Counted from the first letter of the stretch, positions 1 through 6,273 are shown. The stretch: 14,707 nt of DNA from Dehalococcoidia bacterium (GCA_030640495.1 DAOWJH010000039.1:1-14707), one strand, 5' to 3'. Numbers and translations: made by a program. Notes: generated by a model from the sequence alone, not told the origin.

Positions 1-1475
1 ACCTTCCTGTTATCACCGGGCATTATTACATCATCAATGTAACCCCGCTCGGCACCACAATATGGGTTCTCATAGATGGCGCTGTATTCCTTTATTCTCT
101 GGGCTCGCGTCTCCTCCGGATTCTCTGACTCCCTTATCTCTCTGGCGAAGATGACGCTGGCTGTGGTCTCGGCACCGACAATGGTAACCCGAGCCGTCGG
201 CCAGGCAAAGACAAGGTCAGCACCTATGCCTTTGTCCAGCATCCCGTAGTGGGCACCGGCGTAGGACTTTCTCAAAATGATTGAAATCAGAGGCACAGTG
301 GCATCAGCCCAGGCAAAGAGCAGTTTGGCACCGTGGCGCAGGATGCCTTTCCAATCCTGGTCAGAACCTATCATATAACCGGGACAGTCGCCAAGGGTAA
401 CCACTGGTATATTGAACAGGTCGCAAAATCTGGCGAACCGTGCCCCCTTGTCGGCGGCGTCAACATTAATGATTCCGGCTGCCTGCATCGGTTGATTTGC
501 CCAAATACCCGCCGGGCGACCATTAAACCGAGCAAAGCCGGTTATTACACTCTTGGCGTGCTCCTTCAGTGTCTCAAAGAAATAACCATCATCAACTATG
601 GCGTTAATCACCTTATACATATCATACGGTTGAGTCGGTCGGTCGGGGATTATGGTATCCAGCTCCGGGCATATCCGCCACGGGTCATCACTGGTCTGAA
701 TACGGGGTGGCATCTCCCTGTTGTTAGACGGCAGAAACAATAACAGCTCTTTAGCCTTATCCAGAGCATCCTTATCATCCTCAGCGACTACGTGGGTCTG
801 CCCTGATTTGACCGCATGCGCTTTCCATCCAGATAGCTCCTGAAGGCTGATTTTCTCGCTCAGTTGGGTTTTGACAAAGGCAGGACCGGCAATCCCCATG
901 AAGCCGGTATCCCGACACTGAATAAGGAAATCCTGCATTATAGGATGGTAGGCTTGTCCGCCCAGGCAGGGACCCATCAACAGGGCTATCTGGGGGACTA
1001 TACCTGATGCCAGGATTTGAGCCCGGAATAACTGCCCGTAGAGCTCCAGGGTATCCATCCCCTCCTGAAGGCGGGCACCCCCTGAGTCATTCATACCGAC
1101 CAGTGGCCATCCTTTCTCCTTGGCAAAATCTATGGCTCGGATTTCCTTCAAGCCGTGATATTCGCCAAAGGTCCCCGCCATAGCCATATAATCCTCAGCA
1201 AAGGCAACAACATACCTGCCGTTTACTTTACCGTAACCGGTTACCACCCCCTCCGCCGGCACCTCCCTATCAGCCATACCAAAGTGAACCGTGCGGTGCT
1301 TGACAAACAGACCTATCTCAGTGAAAGTGCCCGGGTCAAAGAAGTATTCCATCCTTTCCCTGGCTGTCCACTGACCCTCCTTATGGCGCTTGTCAATAGC
1401 CTCGGGGCTAGCCATTGCCACTATTTTCTCTCTCTTCTGCTTATACTGTTCAATAAGCTCTTTTGTTGTTGCCAT
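1..1475 (-). CDS. Acyl-CoA carboxylase carboxyltransferase subunit (propionyl/methylmalonyl-CoA type), 3' end cut by the window edge
   Basis: The reverse strand reads open from an ATG at 1475 to the window edge, giving 491 residues without a stop; the family is usually about 510-520, so only the extreme C-terminus is missing. The protein is a biotin-dependent carboxyltransferase of the propionyl-CoA carboxylase beta / MmdA family, with two crotonase-fold halves. Visible landmarks are the N-terminal NDSGGARLQEG (residues 129-139), the oxyanion-type loop LLMGPCLGGQAYHP (166-179), FCDLFNIPVVTLGDCPGY (350-367), the LRHGAKLL segment (379-386) and the C-terminal NPYCGAERGYIDDVI (470-484). It would move CO2 from carboxybiotin to an acyl-CoA in the cytoplasm, or form the alpha subunit of a decarboxylase complex. 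A strong AAGGAGAGGAG Shine-Dalgarno lies just upstream of the ATG. No biotin carboxylase or carrier gene is visible in this window. The exact acyl-CoA substrate cannot be told from sequence. Confidence 0.93.
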   Translation of the reverse strand, partial: MATTKELIEQYKQKREKIVAMASPEAIDKRHKEGQWTARERMEYFFDPGTFTEIGLFVKHRTVHFGMADREVPAEGVVTGYGKVNGRYVVAFAEDYMAMAGTFGEYHGLKEIRAIDFAKEKGWPLVGMNDSGGARLQEGMDTLELYGQLFRAQILASGIVPQIALLMGPCLGGQAYHPIMQDFLIQCRDTGFMGIAGPAFVKTQLSEKISLQELSGWKAHAVKSGQTHVVAEDDKDALDKAKELLLFLPSNNREMPPRIQTSDDPWRICPELDTIIPDRPTQPYDMYKVINAIVDDGYFFETLKEHAKSVITGFARFNGRPAGIWANQPMQAAGIINVDAADKGARFARFCDLFNIPVVTLGDCPGYMIGSDQDWKGILRHGAKLLFAWADATVPLISIILRKSYAGAHYGMLDKGIGADLVFAWPTARVTIVGAETTASVIFAREIRESENPEETRAQRIKEYSAIYENPYCGAERGYIDDVIMPGDNRK

Positions 1476-1568
1476 CGTAATAACTCCTCTCCTTCTCCTA
1501 ATCTTTTAGCTTTTTTACTTGCTTACCAGCGATTCGGCTTGGCGATATGGATAAAAAAAGGCTCTATT

Positions 1569-1598
1569 ATTATATCATTATTGTTAGCCAGATAACAA
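1569..1598 (-). promoter_or_regulatory. Candidate promoter for the carboxyltransferase gene
   Basis: On the minus strand a perfect TATAAT -10 box (1569-1574) follows a TTGTTA -35-like box (1593-1598) with an 18-bp spacer. Transcription would start near 1562, leaving a leader of about 85 nt before the ATG at 1475. The -35 box lies inside a 6-bp dyad (1581-1598). Identified by eye only. Confidence 0.4.
1581..1598. promoter_or_regulatory. Operator-like dyad TTGTTA-N6-TAACAA
   Basis: A perfect 6-bp inverted repeat, TTGTTAGCCAGATAACAA, occupies the spacer and -35 region of the candidate minus-strand promoter. This position suits a repressor site for the carboxyltransferase gene. No regulator gene is adjacent, and a 6-bp dyad can occur by chance. 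Confidence 0.3.
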
Positions 1599-1628
1599 CG
1601 CATTACGCTCGTTGGCGCTATTTATCAG

Positions 1629-1639
1629 CCTCACCCCCT
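1629..1639 (+). repeat. Copy 1 of the 11-bp intergenic motif CCTCACCCCCT
   Basis: The same 11 bp recurs at 2340-2350 in the same orientation and at 5345-5355 in reverse, each time between genes. At the third site it forms the edge of a palindromic repeat cluster. This copy has no clear hairpin around it. Confidence 0.45.
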
Positions 1640-1650
1640 CGCCTTGTTCC

Positions 1651-1679
1651 TTGACATGGCTGGGGCAGGTTGTTAAACT
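1651..1679 (+). promoter_or_regulatory. Candidate sigma70-type promoter for cobO
   Basis: A perfect TTGACA (1651-1656) is followed after 17 bp by TAAACT (1674-1679), which matches four of six positions of the -10 consensus. Transcription would begin near 1686, about 40 nt before the TTG start of cobO. The leader is too short for a full cobalamin riboswitch. Confidence 0.45.
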
Positions 1680-1726
1680 GTTGCCACTATAGCCTGCTTA
1701 CTTAGTCACCATCTTAAGGAGCTTTA

Positions 1727-2293
1727 TTGACAGAAAAGGTATCACCACATAATCCTTCATCCTCAGAACCCGTGAGCCAGGGGCTGGTTTATATCTTCAC
1801 CGGCGAGGGGAAGGGCAAGACTTCAGCAGCATTAGGCGTAGTGCTCCGAGCCTTGGGTCATGGTCTGAGAGTATATATTATCTACTTTATGAAGGGTGAT
1901 TATCCCTATGGTGAGCGGCGGATTCTGTCCCAGTTGCCAAATGTGAATTTTGCCAGCTTTGGCAGCCTGGGATTCATTGACCCGGCAAATATTAAGCCGG
2001 AGGAAAAAGAGCAGGCAAGGCAGGCTTTAGCCGCCGCCCGTGAGGCTATGCTCAGTGGCAGCTATGACGTGGTAGTATTGGATGAGGTGAATTTAGCTAC
2101 CGCCTGGAAGCTGGTTGAGCTTGATGAGGTGGTTAGACTTATTCAGGATAAGCCACCAAATGTGGAGCTTATCCTTACCGGCCGCCAGGCTGATACCAAG
2201 CTGGTCCAGCAGGCAGACTTGGTTACCGAGATGCTAAAGATTAAGCATCCCTATGATAAAGGGATAAAGGCGAGGAAGGGGATTGATTATTAA
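1727..2293 (+). CDS. cobO: Cob(I)yrinic acid a,c-diamide adenosyltransferase (CobO/BtuR family)
   Basis: A 188-residue protein of the CobO/BtuR/CobA family, which transfers the adenosyl group of ATP to the cobalt of reduced corrinoids in adenosylcobalamin synthesis or salvage. The P-loop FTGEGKGKTSAALG spans residues 24-37, the Walker B-like VVVLDEVNLA 115-124, and the family's C-terminal HPYDKGIKARKGIDY ends the protein (174-188). Length is typical, with about 20 poorly conserved residues before the domain. The start is TTG, supported by AAGGAG five bases upstream; no better start is seen. It opens a long plus-strand gene run, but its neighbours are not corrinoid genes, so it may serve salvage of imported corrinoid rather than full synthesis. 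The CobO family assignment is firm; the pathway role is inferred. Confidence 0.93.
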   Translation: MTEKVSPHNPSSSEPVSQGLVYIFTGEGKGKTSAALGVVLRALGHGLRVYIIYFMKGDYPYGERRILSQLPNVNFASFGSLGFIDPANIKPEEKEQARQALAAAREAMLSGSYDVVVLDEVNLATAWKLVELDEVVRLIQDKPPNVELILTGRQADTKLVQQADLVTEMLKIKHPYDKGIKARKGIDY

Positions 2294-2300
2294 TGAGGTT

Positions 2301-2400
2301 GTTTATCAACCCTTCGGGCTTGAGCCCTCTAGGGCGAAGCCTCACCCCCTGAGCTTATCACTGAAGAGGTGAAGCCCCCTTCAACCAACCCTTGATAAAC
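2301..2400. repeat. Intergenic inverted-repeat element between cobO and the FBP aldolase/phosphatase gene
   Basis: GTTTATCAA (2301-2309) and TTGATAAAC (2392-2400) form a perfect 9-bp inverted repeat enclosing 82 bp. Inside it, GCCCT-CT-AGGGC (2324-2335) and GGGC-TTGA-GCCC (2316-2327) are overlapping, mutually exclusive small hairpins, and CTTCG/CGAAG pair around them (2312-2339). The interior also holds CCTCACCCCCT (2340-2350) and an AAGCCCCCTTCAA segment resembling AAGCCCCTTCAA at 5231-5242. There is no T-tract, so it does not look like a classical terminator. It could be a decayed miniature element. Confidence 0.4.
2340..2350 (+). repeat. Copy 2 of the 11-bp intergenic motif CCTCACCCCCT
   Basis: Identical to the motif at 1629-1639 and to the reverse of 5345-5355. 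It lies within the 2301-2400 inverted-repeat element. Confidence 0.45.
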
Positions 2401-2439
2401 GGCTTGATTATTAATTAAACGCTCAGAAAGGAGAGAATT

Positions 2440-3534
2440 ATGCGTATCACACTGAGTCTAATTAAGGCTGATATTGGTGGCTATGTTGGGCATTCAGAGT
2501 CTCACCCTGATGTTATCGCCAAAGGTGAGGAGTGTATGGCTAAAGCCAAAAGAGACGGGTTGCTGGTTGACTATCATGTAACCAAGTGTGGGGATGACCT
2601 GCAACTGATTATGACTCACCAGCAGGGTGAAGATAATGAGAAAATCCATAAATTAGCCTGGGACACCTTTGAAGCTTGCACCGAGGTGGCTAAAAAGCTA
2701 AAGCTTCATGGTGCCGGGCAGGACTTACTGTCTGATGCTTTCTCAGGCAATGTGAGAGGAATGGGTCCTGGCGTAGCCGAGATGGAATTTGAGGAGCGTC
2801 CTGCCGAGACCATTATTACCCTTATGGCTGACAAGACCTCGGCTGGGGCGTGGAATATGCCGCTATATAAGATGTTCGCTGACCCATTTAACACTATAGG
2901 CCTGGTTATCGCATCCAATATGCATACCGGTTTCGCTTTTGAAATACACGATGTAAAGGAACATAAAAAGATAACCTTTAATGCCCCTGATGAGATTTAT
3001 GATTTGCTGGTTTTCATCGGGGCAACTTCACGCTATATGGTAAAGGCAGTCTATCATCGGCAAAGCGGGGAGATAGCGGCTGCATCCTCTACCCAGCGCC
3101 TGTCCTTAATTGCTGAGCGCTATGTGGGCAAGGATGACCCGGTGTGCATTGTCCGCTCCCAGGGGCAATTCCCGGCGGTAGGCGAGGTGCTGGAGCCATT
3201 CACCCTACCCTTGCTGGTAGAGGGCTGGATGCGGGGCTCGCATCACGGTCCCCTTATGCCGGTAGCTGTTGAGGATAGCACCCCCACCCGCTTTGATGGT
3301 CCGCCTCGAGTAGTGGCTCTTGGCTTTCAGCTTTCTGCGGGTAGGCTGGTGGGACCTCGTGATATGTTTGCTGACAAATCATTTGACCCCGCCCGTCACC
3401 AGGCAAATGAAATAGCTGATTTTATGCGTCGCCACGGCCCCTTTGAGCCACACCGCCTGCCTCTGGAGGAGATGGAATACACTACCATGCCCGAGGTGAT
3501 GAAAAAACTGGAGGGAAGGTTTATCAACCTTTAA
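2440..3534 (+). CDS. fbp: Fructose-1,6-bisphosphate aldolase/phosphatase (bifunctional, class V FBPase)
   Basis: A 364-residue match to the bifunctional enzyme first described from archaea and deep-branching bacteria. It condenses dihydroxyacetone phosphate with glyceraldehyde-3-phosphate and then dephosphorylates the product to fructose-6-phosphate, which makes gluconeogenesis effectively one-way. The N-terminus LSLIKADIGGYVGHSESHPD (residues 5-24) carries the metal-binding Asp and His, and GDDLQL lies at 51-56. The segment AERYVGKDDP (225-234) places Tyr228 and Lys231 at the catalytic Tyr and Schiff-base Lys of the archaeal enzymes, and Tyr347 in the MEYTT segment suits the other catalytic tyrosine. 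The ATG start has an AAAGGAG Shine-Dalgarno six bases upstream. The last codons form a small AAGGTT/AACCTT hairpin (3516-3531). rdgB follows after 8 bp, so the two are probably cotranscribed. Confidence 0.95.
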   Translation: MRITLSLIKADIGGYVGHSESHPDVIAKGEECMAKAKRDGLLVDYHVTKCGDDLQLIMTHQQGEDNEKIHKLAWDTFEACTEVAKKLKLHGAGQDLLSDAFSGNVRGMGPGVAEMEFEERPAETIITLMADKTSAGAWNMPLYKMFADPFNTIGLVIASNMHTGFAFEIHDVKEHKKITFNAPDEIYDLLVFIGATSRYMVKAVYHRQSGEIAAASSTQRLSLIAERYVGKDDPVCIVRSQGQFPAVGEVLEPFTLPLLVEGWMRGSHHGPLMPVAVEDSTPTRFDGPPRVVALGFQLSAGRLVGPRDMFADKSFDPARHQANEIADFMRRHGPFEPHRLPLEEMEYTTMPEVMKKLEGRFINL

Positions 3535-3542
3535 TTAACAGC

Positions 3543-4154
3543 ATGCCTAAGCTCCTCCTAGCCACGAACAATCAAGCCAAGGTGCGCGAGTATAAAAGCC
3601 TGCTCCACAGCCTTCCCTATGAGCTGGTTACTCTGGCTGAACAGGGCATCACCACTGTAGTGAGTGAGGTGGGTGAGACCATGGAGGAGAATGCTAGATT
3701 AAAGGCAACACTCTTAGCTGACAAGAGCCGGCTACTTGCCCTGGCTGATGACTCGGGGTTAGCGGTTGATGCTTTAGGTGGTGAACCCGGACTGCTATCG
3801 GCTCGCTATGCCGGCGAGAATGCTTCTGATAAGGATAGGGTTAGCTACTTATTGTCACGGCTCAAGGGCGTGCCCTGGCAGAAGCGGTCTGCCTGTTTCC
3901 GCTGTGTTATTGCTATAGCTACCCCTGACGGTGAGGTGGAGTTTTGCTCTGGCGAGTGCCGGGGCATGATAACCCTTGACCCCAGGGGGGAGCAGGGCTT
4001 TGGCTATGACCCAATCTTTTACCTCCCTGAGCTAGATAAGACAATGGCTGAGCTTCCCTTGGAAATGAAAAACCAGATTAGTCATCGGGGGCAAGCCGCC
4101 AGGAAAGTATACCAGGTGCTGGAGAGGTTAGCCCCCAGTAAATATATATGGTAG
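3543..4154 (+). CDS. rdgB: XTP/dITP diphosphatase (RdgB/HAM1 family)
   Basis: A 203-residue non-canonical purine NTP pyrophosphatase that hydrolyses dITP and XTP to monophosphates and so keeps deaminated purines out of DNA. The N-terminal substrate loop LLLATNNQAKVREY lies at residues 4-17, the metal-binding ADDSGLAVDALGG at 68-80, GFGYDPIF at 152-159 and the C-terminal ISHRGQAARK at 179-188. All key motifs are intact and length is normal. It begins 8 bp after the preceding gene's stop with no convincing Shine-Dalgarno, which suggests translational coupling. About ten C-terminal residues beyond the domain are not conserved. Confidence 0.95.
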   Translation: MPKLLLATNNQAKVREYKSLLHSLPYELVTLAEQGITTVVSEVGETMEENARLKATLLADKSRLLALADDSGLAVDALGGEPGLLSARYAGENASDKDRVSYLLSRLKGVPWQKRSACFRCVIAIATPDGEVEFCSGECRGMITLDPRGEQGFGYDPIFYLPELDKTMAELPLEMKNQISHRGQAARKVYQVLERLAPSKYIW

Positions 4155-4193
4155 ATTATTAATGTCTTAGGTTAAAAATAATTTACATCACTT

Positions 4194-4202
4194 GGAGAGG
4201 AG
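4194..4202 (+). promoter_or_regulatory. Ribosome-binding site that fixes the moaA start
   Basis: GGAGAGGAG sits 7 bases before the TTG at 4210. A longer open frame begins at the TTG at 4192, but that start would place this Shine-Dalgarno inside the coding sequence and has none of its own. Confidence 0.7.
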
Positions 4203-4209
4203 CCTACCA

Positions 4210-5196
4210 TTGACTGGACTTTCTGATTCCTTCCAGCGTCCAATAAATTATCTGCGTATCTCGGTAACCGACCGGTGCAATCTGCGCTGTATTTACTGTA
4301 TGCCACCTGATGGTATTCCCCTGATGCCTCACCACTCTATACTTACCTATGAGGAGATTTATGCCGTAGCCCAAGCAGCTGCTAAGCTGGATATAAATAA
4401 GGTGAGGCTCACCGGTGGTGAACCGCTGGTAAGGTCAGGACTACCCGGATTAATACAATTGTTGGCACGTATTGACGCTATTGATGATATTTCCCTGACC
4501 ACAAATGGAATCTGGCTTGGTCGCTATGCTGCTGAGCTAAAATCAGCCGGACTACAGCGAGTTAATGTAAGCCTGGATACACTTAGACAGGACAGATTTG
4601 AGCCCATTACCCGCTGTAACCATAATCTTGGTGATGTATTGGCGGGCATTGAGGTCGCTAGGTCGGTTGGGCTTAATCCAGTCAAGATTAATATGGTGGT
4701 TATGGCTGGTATTAATGATGATGAACTCCTTGATTTTGCCACTAAAACCATTAATGAGGGGTGGCATGTGCGCTTTATTGAGCTTATGCCTTCGGCTGGA
4801 GTAAGCACCACCACCGCTCAATTTGTCCCGGTCAGTGATATGAGAAAGCAGCTTGAACTATTGGGGGAATTAGAGCCTTGCCTGCCCGGTATCGGCAATG
4901 GTCCGGCTAAGTATTTTCGCCTGCCTCATGCCACGGGCACCATTGGTTTCATTGCCCCAATCAGTGAGCATTTCTGTATTCATTGCAATCGGCTGCGTCT
5001 TACTGCTGATGGTAAACTCCGCCCCTGTCTATTGTCTGAAGATGAAATAGACCTCAAGCAGCCCCTGCGAAGTGGACTATCTTCAGCCGGGCTAAAACAA
5101 TTGATTGAGGAGGCAGTTGCCCGTAAGCCACTGCGCCATCACCTGGCAGAAGGCTATATGCCCAAAGACCGACCAATGACTCAAGTAGGGGGCTAA
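4210..5196 (+). CDS. moaA: GTP 3',8-cyclase MoaA (radical SAM)
   Basis: A 328-residue radical SAM enzyme that converts GTP to 3',8-cyclo-7,8-dihydro-GTP, the first step of molybdopterin synthesis. The SAM-binding cluster motif TDRCNLRCIYC supplies Cys23, Cys27 and Cys30. The second [4Fe-4S] site, which binds GTP, is HFCIHCNRLRL with a later Cys (Cys256, Cys259, Cys273). The protein ends in the Gly-Gly tail that MoaA proteins require (MTQVGG). The LTGGEPL segment is also present. I chose TTG at 4210 because it has an ideally placed GGAGAGGAG; an upstream TTG at 4192 would add six residues. The partner enzyme MoaC is encoded in the next gene, across a 165-bp repeat-filled gap. Confidence 0.96.
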   Translation: MTGLSDSFQRPINYLRISVTDRCNLRCIYCMPPDGIPLMPHHSILTYEEIYAVAQAAAKLDINKVRLTGGEPLVRSGLPGLIQLLARIDAIDDISLTTNGIWLGRYAAELKSAGLQRVNVSLDTLRQDRFEPITRCNHNLGDVLAGIEVARSVGLNPVKINMVVMAGINDDELLDFATKTINEGWHVRFIELMPSAGVSTTTAQFVPVSDMRKQLELLGELEPCLPGIGNGPAKYFRLPHATGTIGFIAPISEHFCIHCNRLRLTADGKLRPCLLSEDEIDLKQPLRSGLSSAGLKQLIEEAVARKPLRHHLAEGYMPKDRPMTQVGG

Positions 5197-5283
5197 AGGC
5201 TTGCTCATCACGGGGTAGCTTGAAGCAGCAAAGCCCCTTCAAAAATAATCTTCCCCTTTAGGGGAGACAATAAAGGAGAGTCA

Positions 5284-5304
5284 AAGAGAGGCTTCGCCTC
5301 TCTT
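5284..5304. repeat. Perfect 9-bp hairpin with a TTC loop
   Basis: AAGAGAGGC and GCCTCTCTT pair without mismatch around a 3-nt loop. It is followed by TACCTAGCC, not a T-run, so rho-independent termination is unlikely. It is part of the palindromic cluster. Confidence 0.6.
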
Positions 5305-5316
5305 ACCTAGCCAATT

Positions 5317-5340
5317 CCCCCTCCCTTGTAAGGGAGGGGG
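5317..5340. repeat. Perfect 11-bp hairpin with a two-base gap at its centre
   Basis: CCCCCTCCCTT and AAGGGAGGGGG pair perfectly around GT, so extrusion would open a slightly larger loop. It is the strongest palindrome in the window. It lies 21 bp before the ATG of the fusion gene, so in mRNA it could sit close to the ribosome-binding site. Confidence 0.65.
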
Positions 5341-5344
5341 ATAA

Positions 5345-5355
5345 AGGGGGTGAGG
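5345..5355 (-). repeat. Copy 3 of the 11-bp intergenic motif, carrying the ribosome-binding site of the fusion gene
   Basis: AGGGGGTGAGG is the reverse complement of CCTCACCCCCT at 1629 and 2340. Read on the plus strand it ends 6 bases before the ATG at 5362 and provides a GGTGAGG Shine-Dalgarno. The repeat edge thus appears to supply the translation signal of the next gene. Confidence 0.5.
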
Positions 5356-5361
5356 TTGAAG

Positions 5362-6273
5362 ATGATTGAAATATACACCGATGGGGCAAATAACCCAATT
5401 TTAGGTCAGGGAGGCTGGGGAGCTGTTATCGTTGAAAGTGGTCAAAAGCGTGTCTTCTCCGGCACGGCTAAGCGCACTACTAGCAACCGTATGGAGATTA
5501 CCGCTGCCCTGGAAGGCATCTGGCACACTCTGCAGGGTGCGGAAGTGGTGGTGTATACCGATAGCCAGTATCTCTTTGGTTGTATGGCTAAAGGCTGGCA
5601 GAGGCGTGCCAATCGTGACCTGTGGGAACAGCTGGATGAAGCGGTCAGCCAGCGAAAGGTGCGCTGGCAATGGATTGAGCGTGATACCAGGAACCCCTTC
5701 CATAAAGAAGCTCATACCCTGGCTACCAGTCTAGCCAGTCAGAGTCAAAGGCTACAGCCTGCGCCATCAGAAGAAGAAAAACCAAAAGCCCGTATTGCCG
5801 AAGAGCTAACCCACATAGACGCCTCAGGTCACCCCAGGATGGTAGATATTACCCAGAAGCCTGATACCCAGCGGGAGGCAGTAGCCAAATGTATGGTCAG
5901 AATGAAAGCTTCTACCCTTGACCGCCTAAGGCAAGGCAAGATGCCGAAGGGGGATGTTCTGACTGTAGCTCAGCTAGCCGGCATTATGGCTGCCAAGCAG
6001 ACACCTCATATAATACCCCTGTGCCATCCACTTCTTATCGGCGATGTTAAAGTTGAATTCGGTTTAGATGAGGCAAATTATGCCGTGGAGATTACCACTA
6101 CGGTAAAAAGTGTGGGTAAGACAGGGGTGGAGATGGAGGCGCTTACCGCTACTGCAGCTACTGCCTTAACCATCTATGATATGTGTAAAGCGGTTGACCG
6201 AAGCATGAGAATAGACAATATACGGCTAATTAGAAAAAGTGGTGGCAAAAGCGGTACAATTGACCTTGAGTAA
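5362..6273 (+). CDS. rnhA-moaC: Fusion of ribonuclease HI and cyclic pyranopterin monophosphate synthase MoaC
   Basis: One uninterrupted 303-residue frame holds two domains. Residues 1-125 are RNase HI: MIEIYTDGAN (Asp7), NRMEIT (Glu45) and VVYTDSQY (Asp67) give three of the four metal-binding carboxylates. The fourth (Asp134 in E. coli) is His118, and the E. coli His124 position is Asp108. The basic protrusion is shortened to a GWQRRANRDLW stretch. Residues 126-147 are a Gln/Pro/Glu/Lys-rich linker. Residues 148-303 are complete MoaC: LTHIDASGHPRMVDI (149-163), PKGDVLTVAQLAGI, IIPLCHPL (217-224), TGVEMEALTA and YDMCKAVD (272-279). MoaC makes cyclic pyranopterin monophosphate from MoaA's product, matching the moaA gene upstream. 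An open GTG at 5350 would add four residues, but the ATG at 5362 has the better ribosome site and the usual RNase H N-terminus. No good internal start for a separate MoaC is seen. Confidence 0.92.
   Translation: MIEIYTDGANNPILGQGGWGAVIVESGQKRVFSGTAKRTTSNRMEITAALEGIWHTLQGAEVVVYTDSQYLFGCMAKGWQRRANRDLWEQLDEAVSQRKVRWQWIERDTRNPFHKEAHTLATSLASQSQRLQPAPSEEEKPKARIAEELTHIDASGHPRMVDITQKPDTQREAVAKCMVRMKASTLDRLRQGKMPKGDVLTVAQLAGIMAAKQTPHIIPLCHPLLIGDVKVEFGLDEANYAVEITTTVKSVGKTGVEMEALTATAATALTIYDMCKAVDRSMRIDNIRLIRKSGGKSGTIDLE

Larger units (their letters stand above)
5197..5361. repeat. Cluster of palindromic intergenic repeats between moaA and the RNase H-MoaC gene
   Basis: The gap contains four inverted repeats in a row. 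TTGAAG/CTTCAA pair across 5220-5242. TCCCC-TTTA-GGGGA lies at 5252-5265. AAGAGAGGC-TTC-GCCTCTCTT lies at 5284-5304. CCCCCTCCCTT-GT-AAGGGAGGGGG lies at 5317-5340. The block ends in AAAGGGGGTGAGG, whose last 11 bp are the reverse of the motif at 1629 and 2340. No hairpin is followed by a T-tract. The layout resembles dispersed REP/BIME-like or miniature elements rather than a terminator; this reading is inference. Confidence 0.6.

Noticed and set aside
333..1595. Plus-strand open frames at 333-743 and 1155-1595
   Set aside because: They lie opposite the carboxyltransferase gene in the same codon register, have no recognisable motif, and the minus-strand frame shows clear family motifs throughout (the second runs past its start into the intergenic region).
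1680..1726. Possible cobalamin riboswitch upstream of cobO (a GCCACT string occurs)
   Set aside because: Only six bases of the B12-box core are present and the leader from the candidate promoter is about 40 nt, far shorter than a cobalamin riboswitch.
2392..2420. TTGATA followed by TTAAAC as a promoter for the FBP aldolase/phosphatase
   Set aside because: The -10 matches only three of six positions and the -35 lies within the inverted repeat; not enough to call.
4524..4821. Overlapping minus- and plus-strand frames inside moaA, and similar frames inside rdgB, dnaN, purF, purM and the hydrolase
   Set aside because: All are shadows of well-supported genes: no Shine-Dalgarno, no domain and low-complexity composition.
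5284..5340. Hairpins after moaA as a rho-independent terminator
   Set aside because: Neither strong stem is followed by a T-tract on either strand, and the next gene starts at once; a repeat element fits better.
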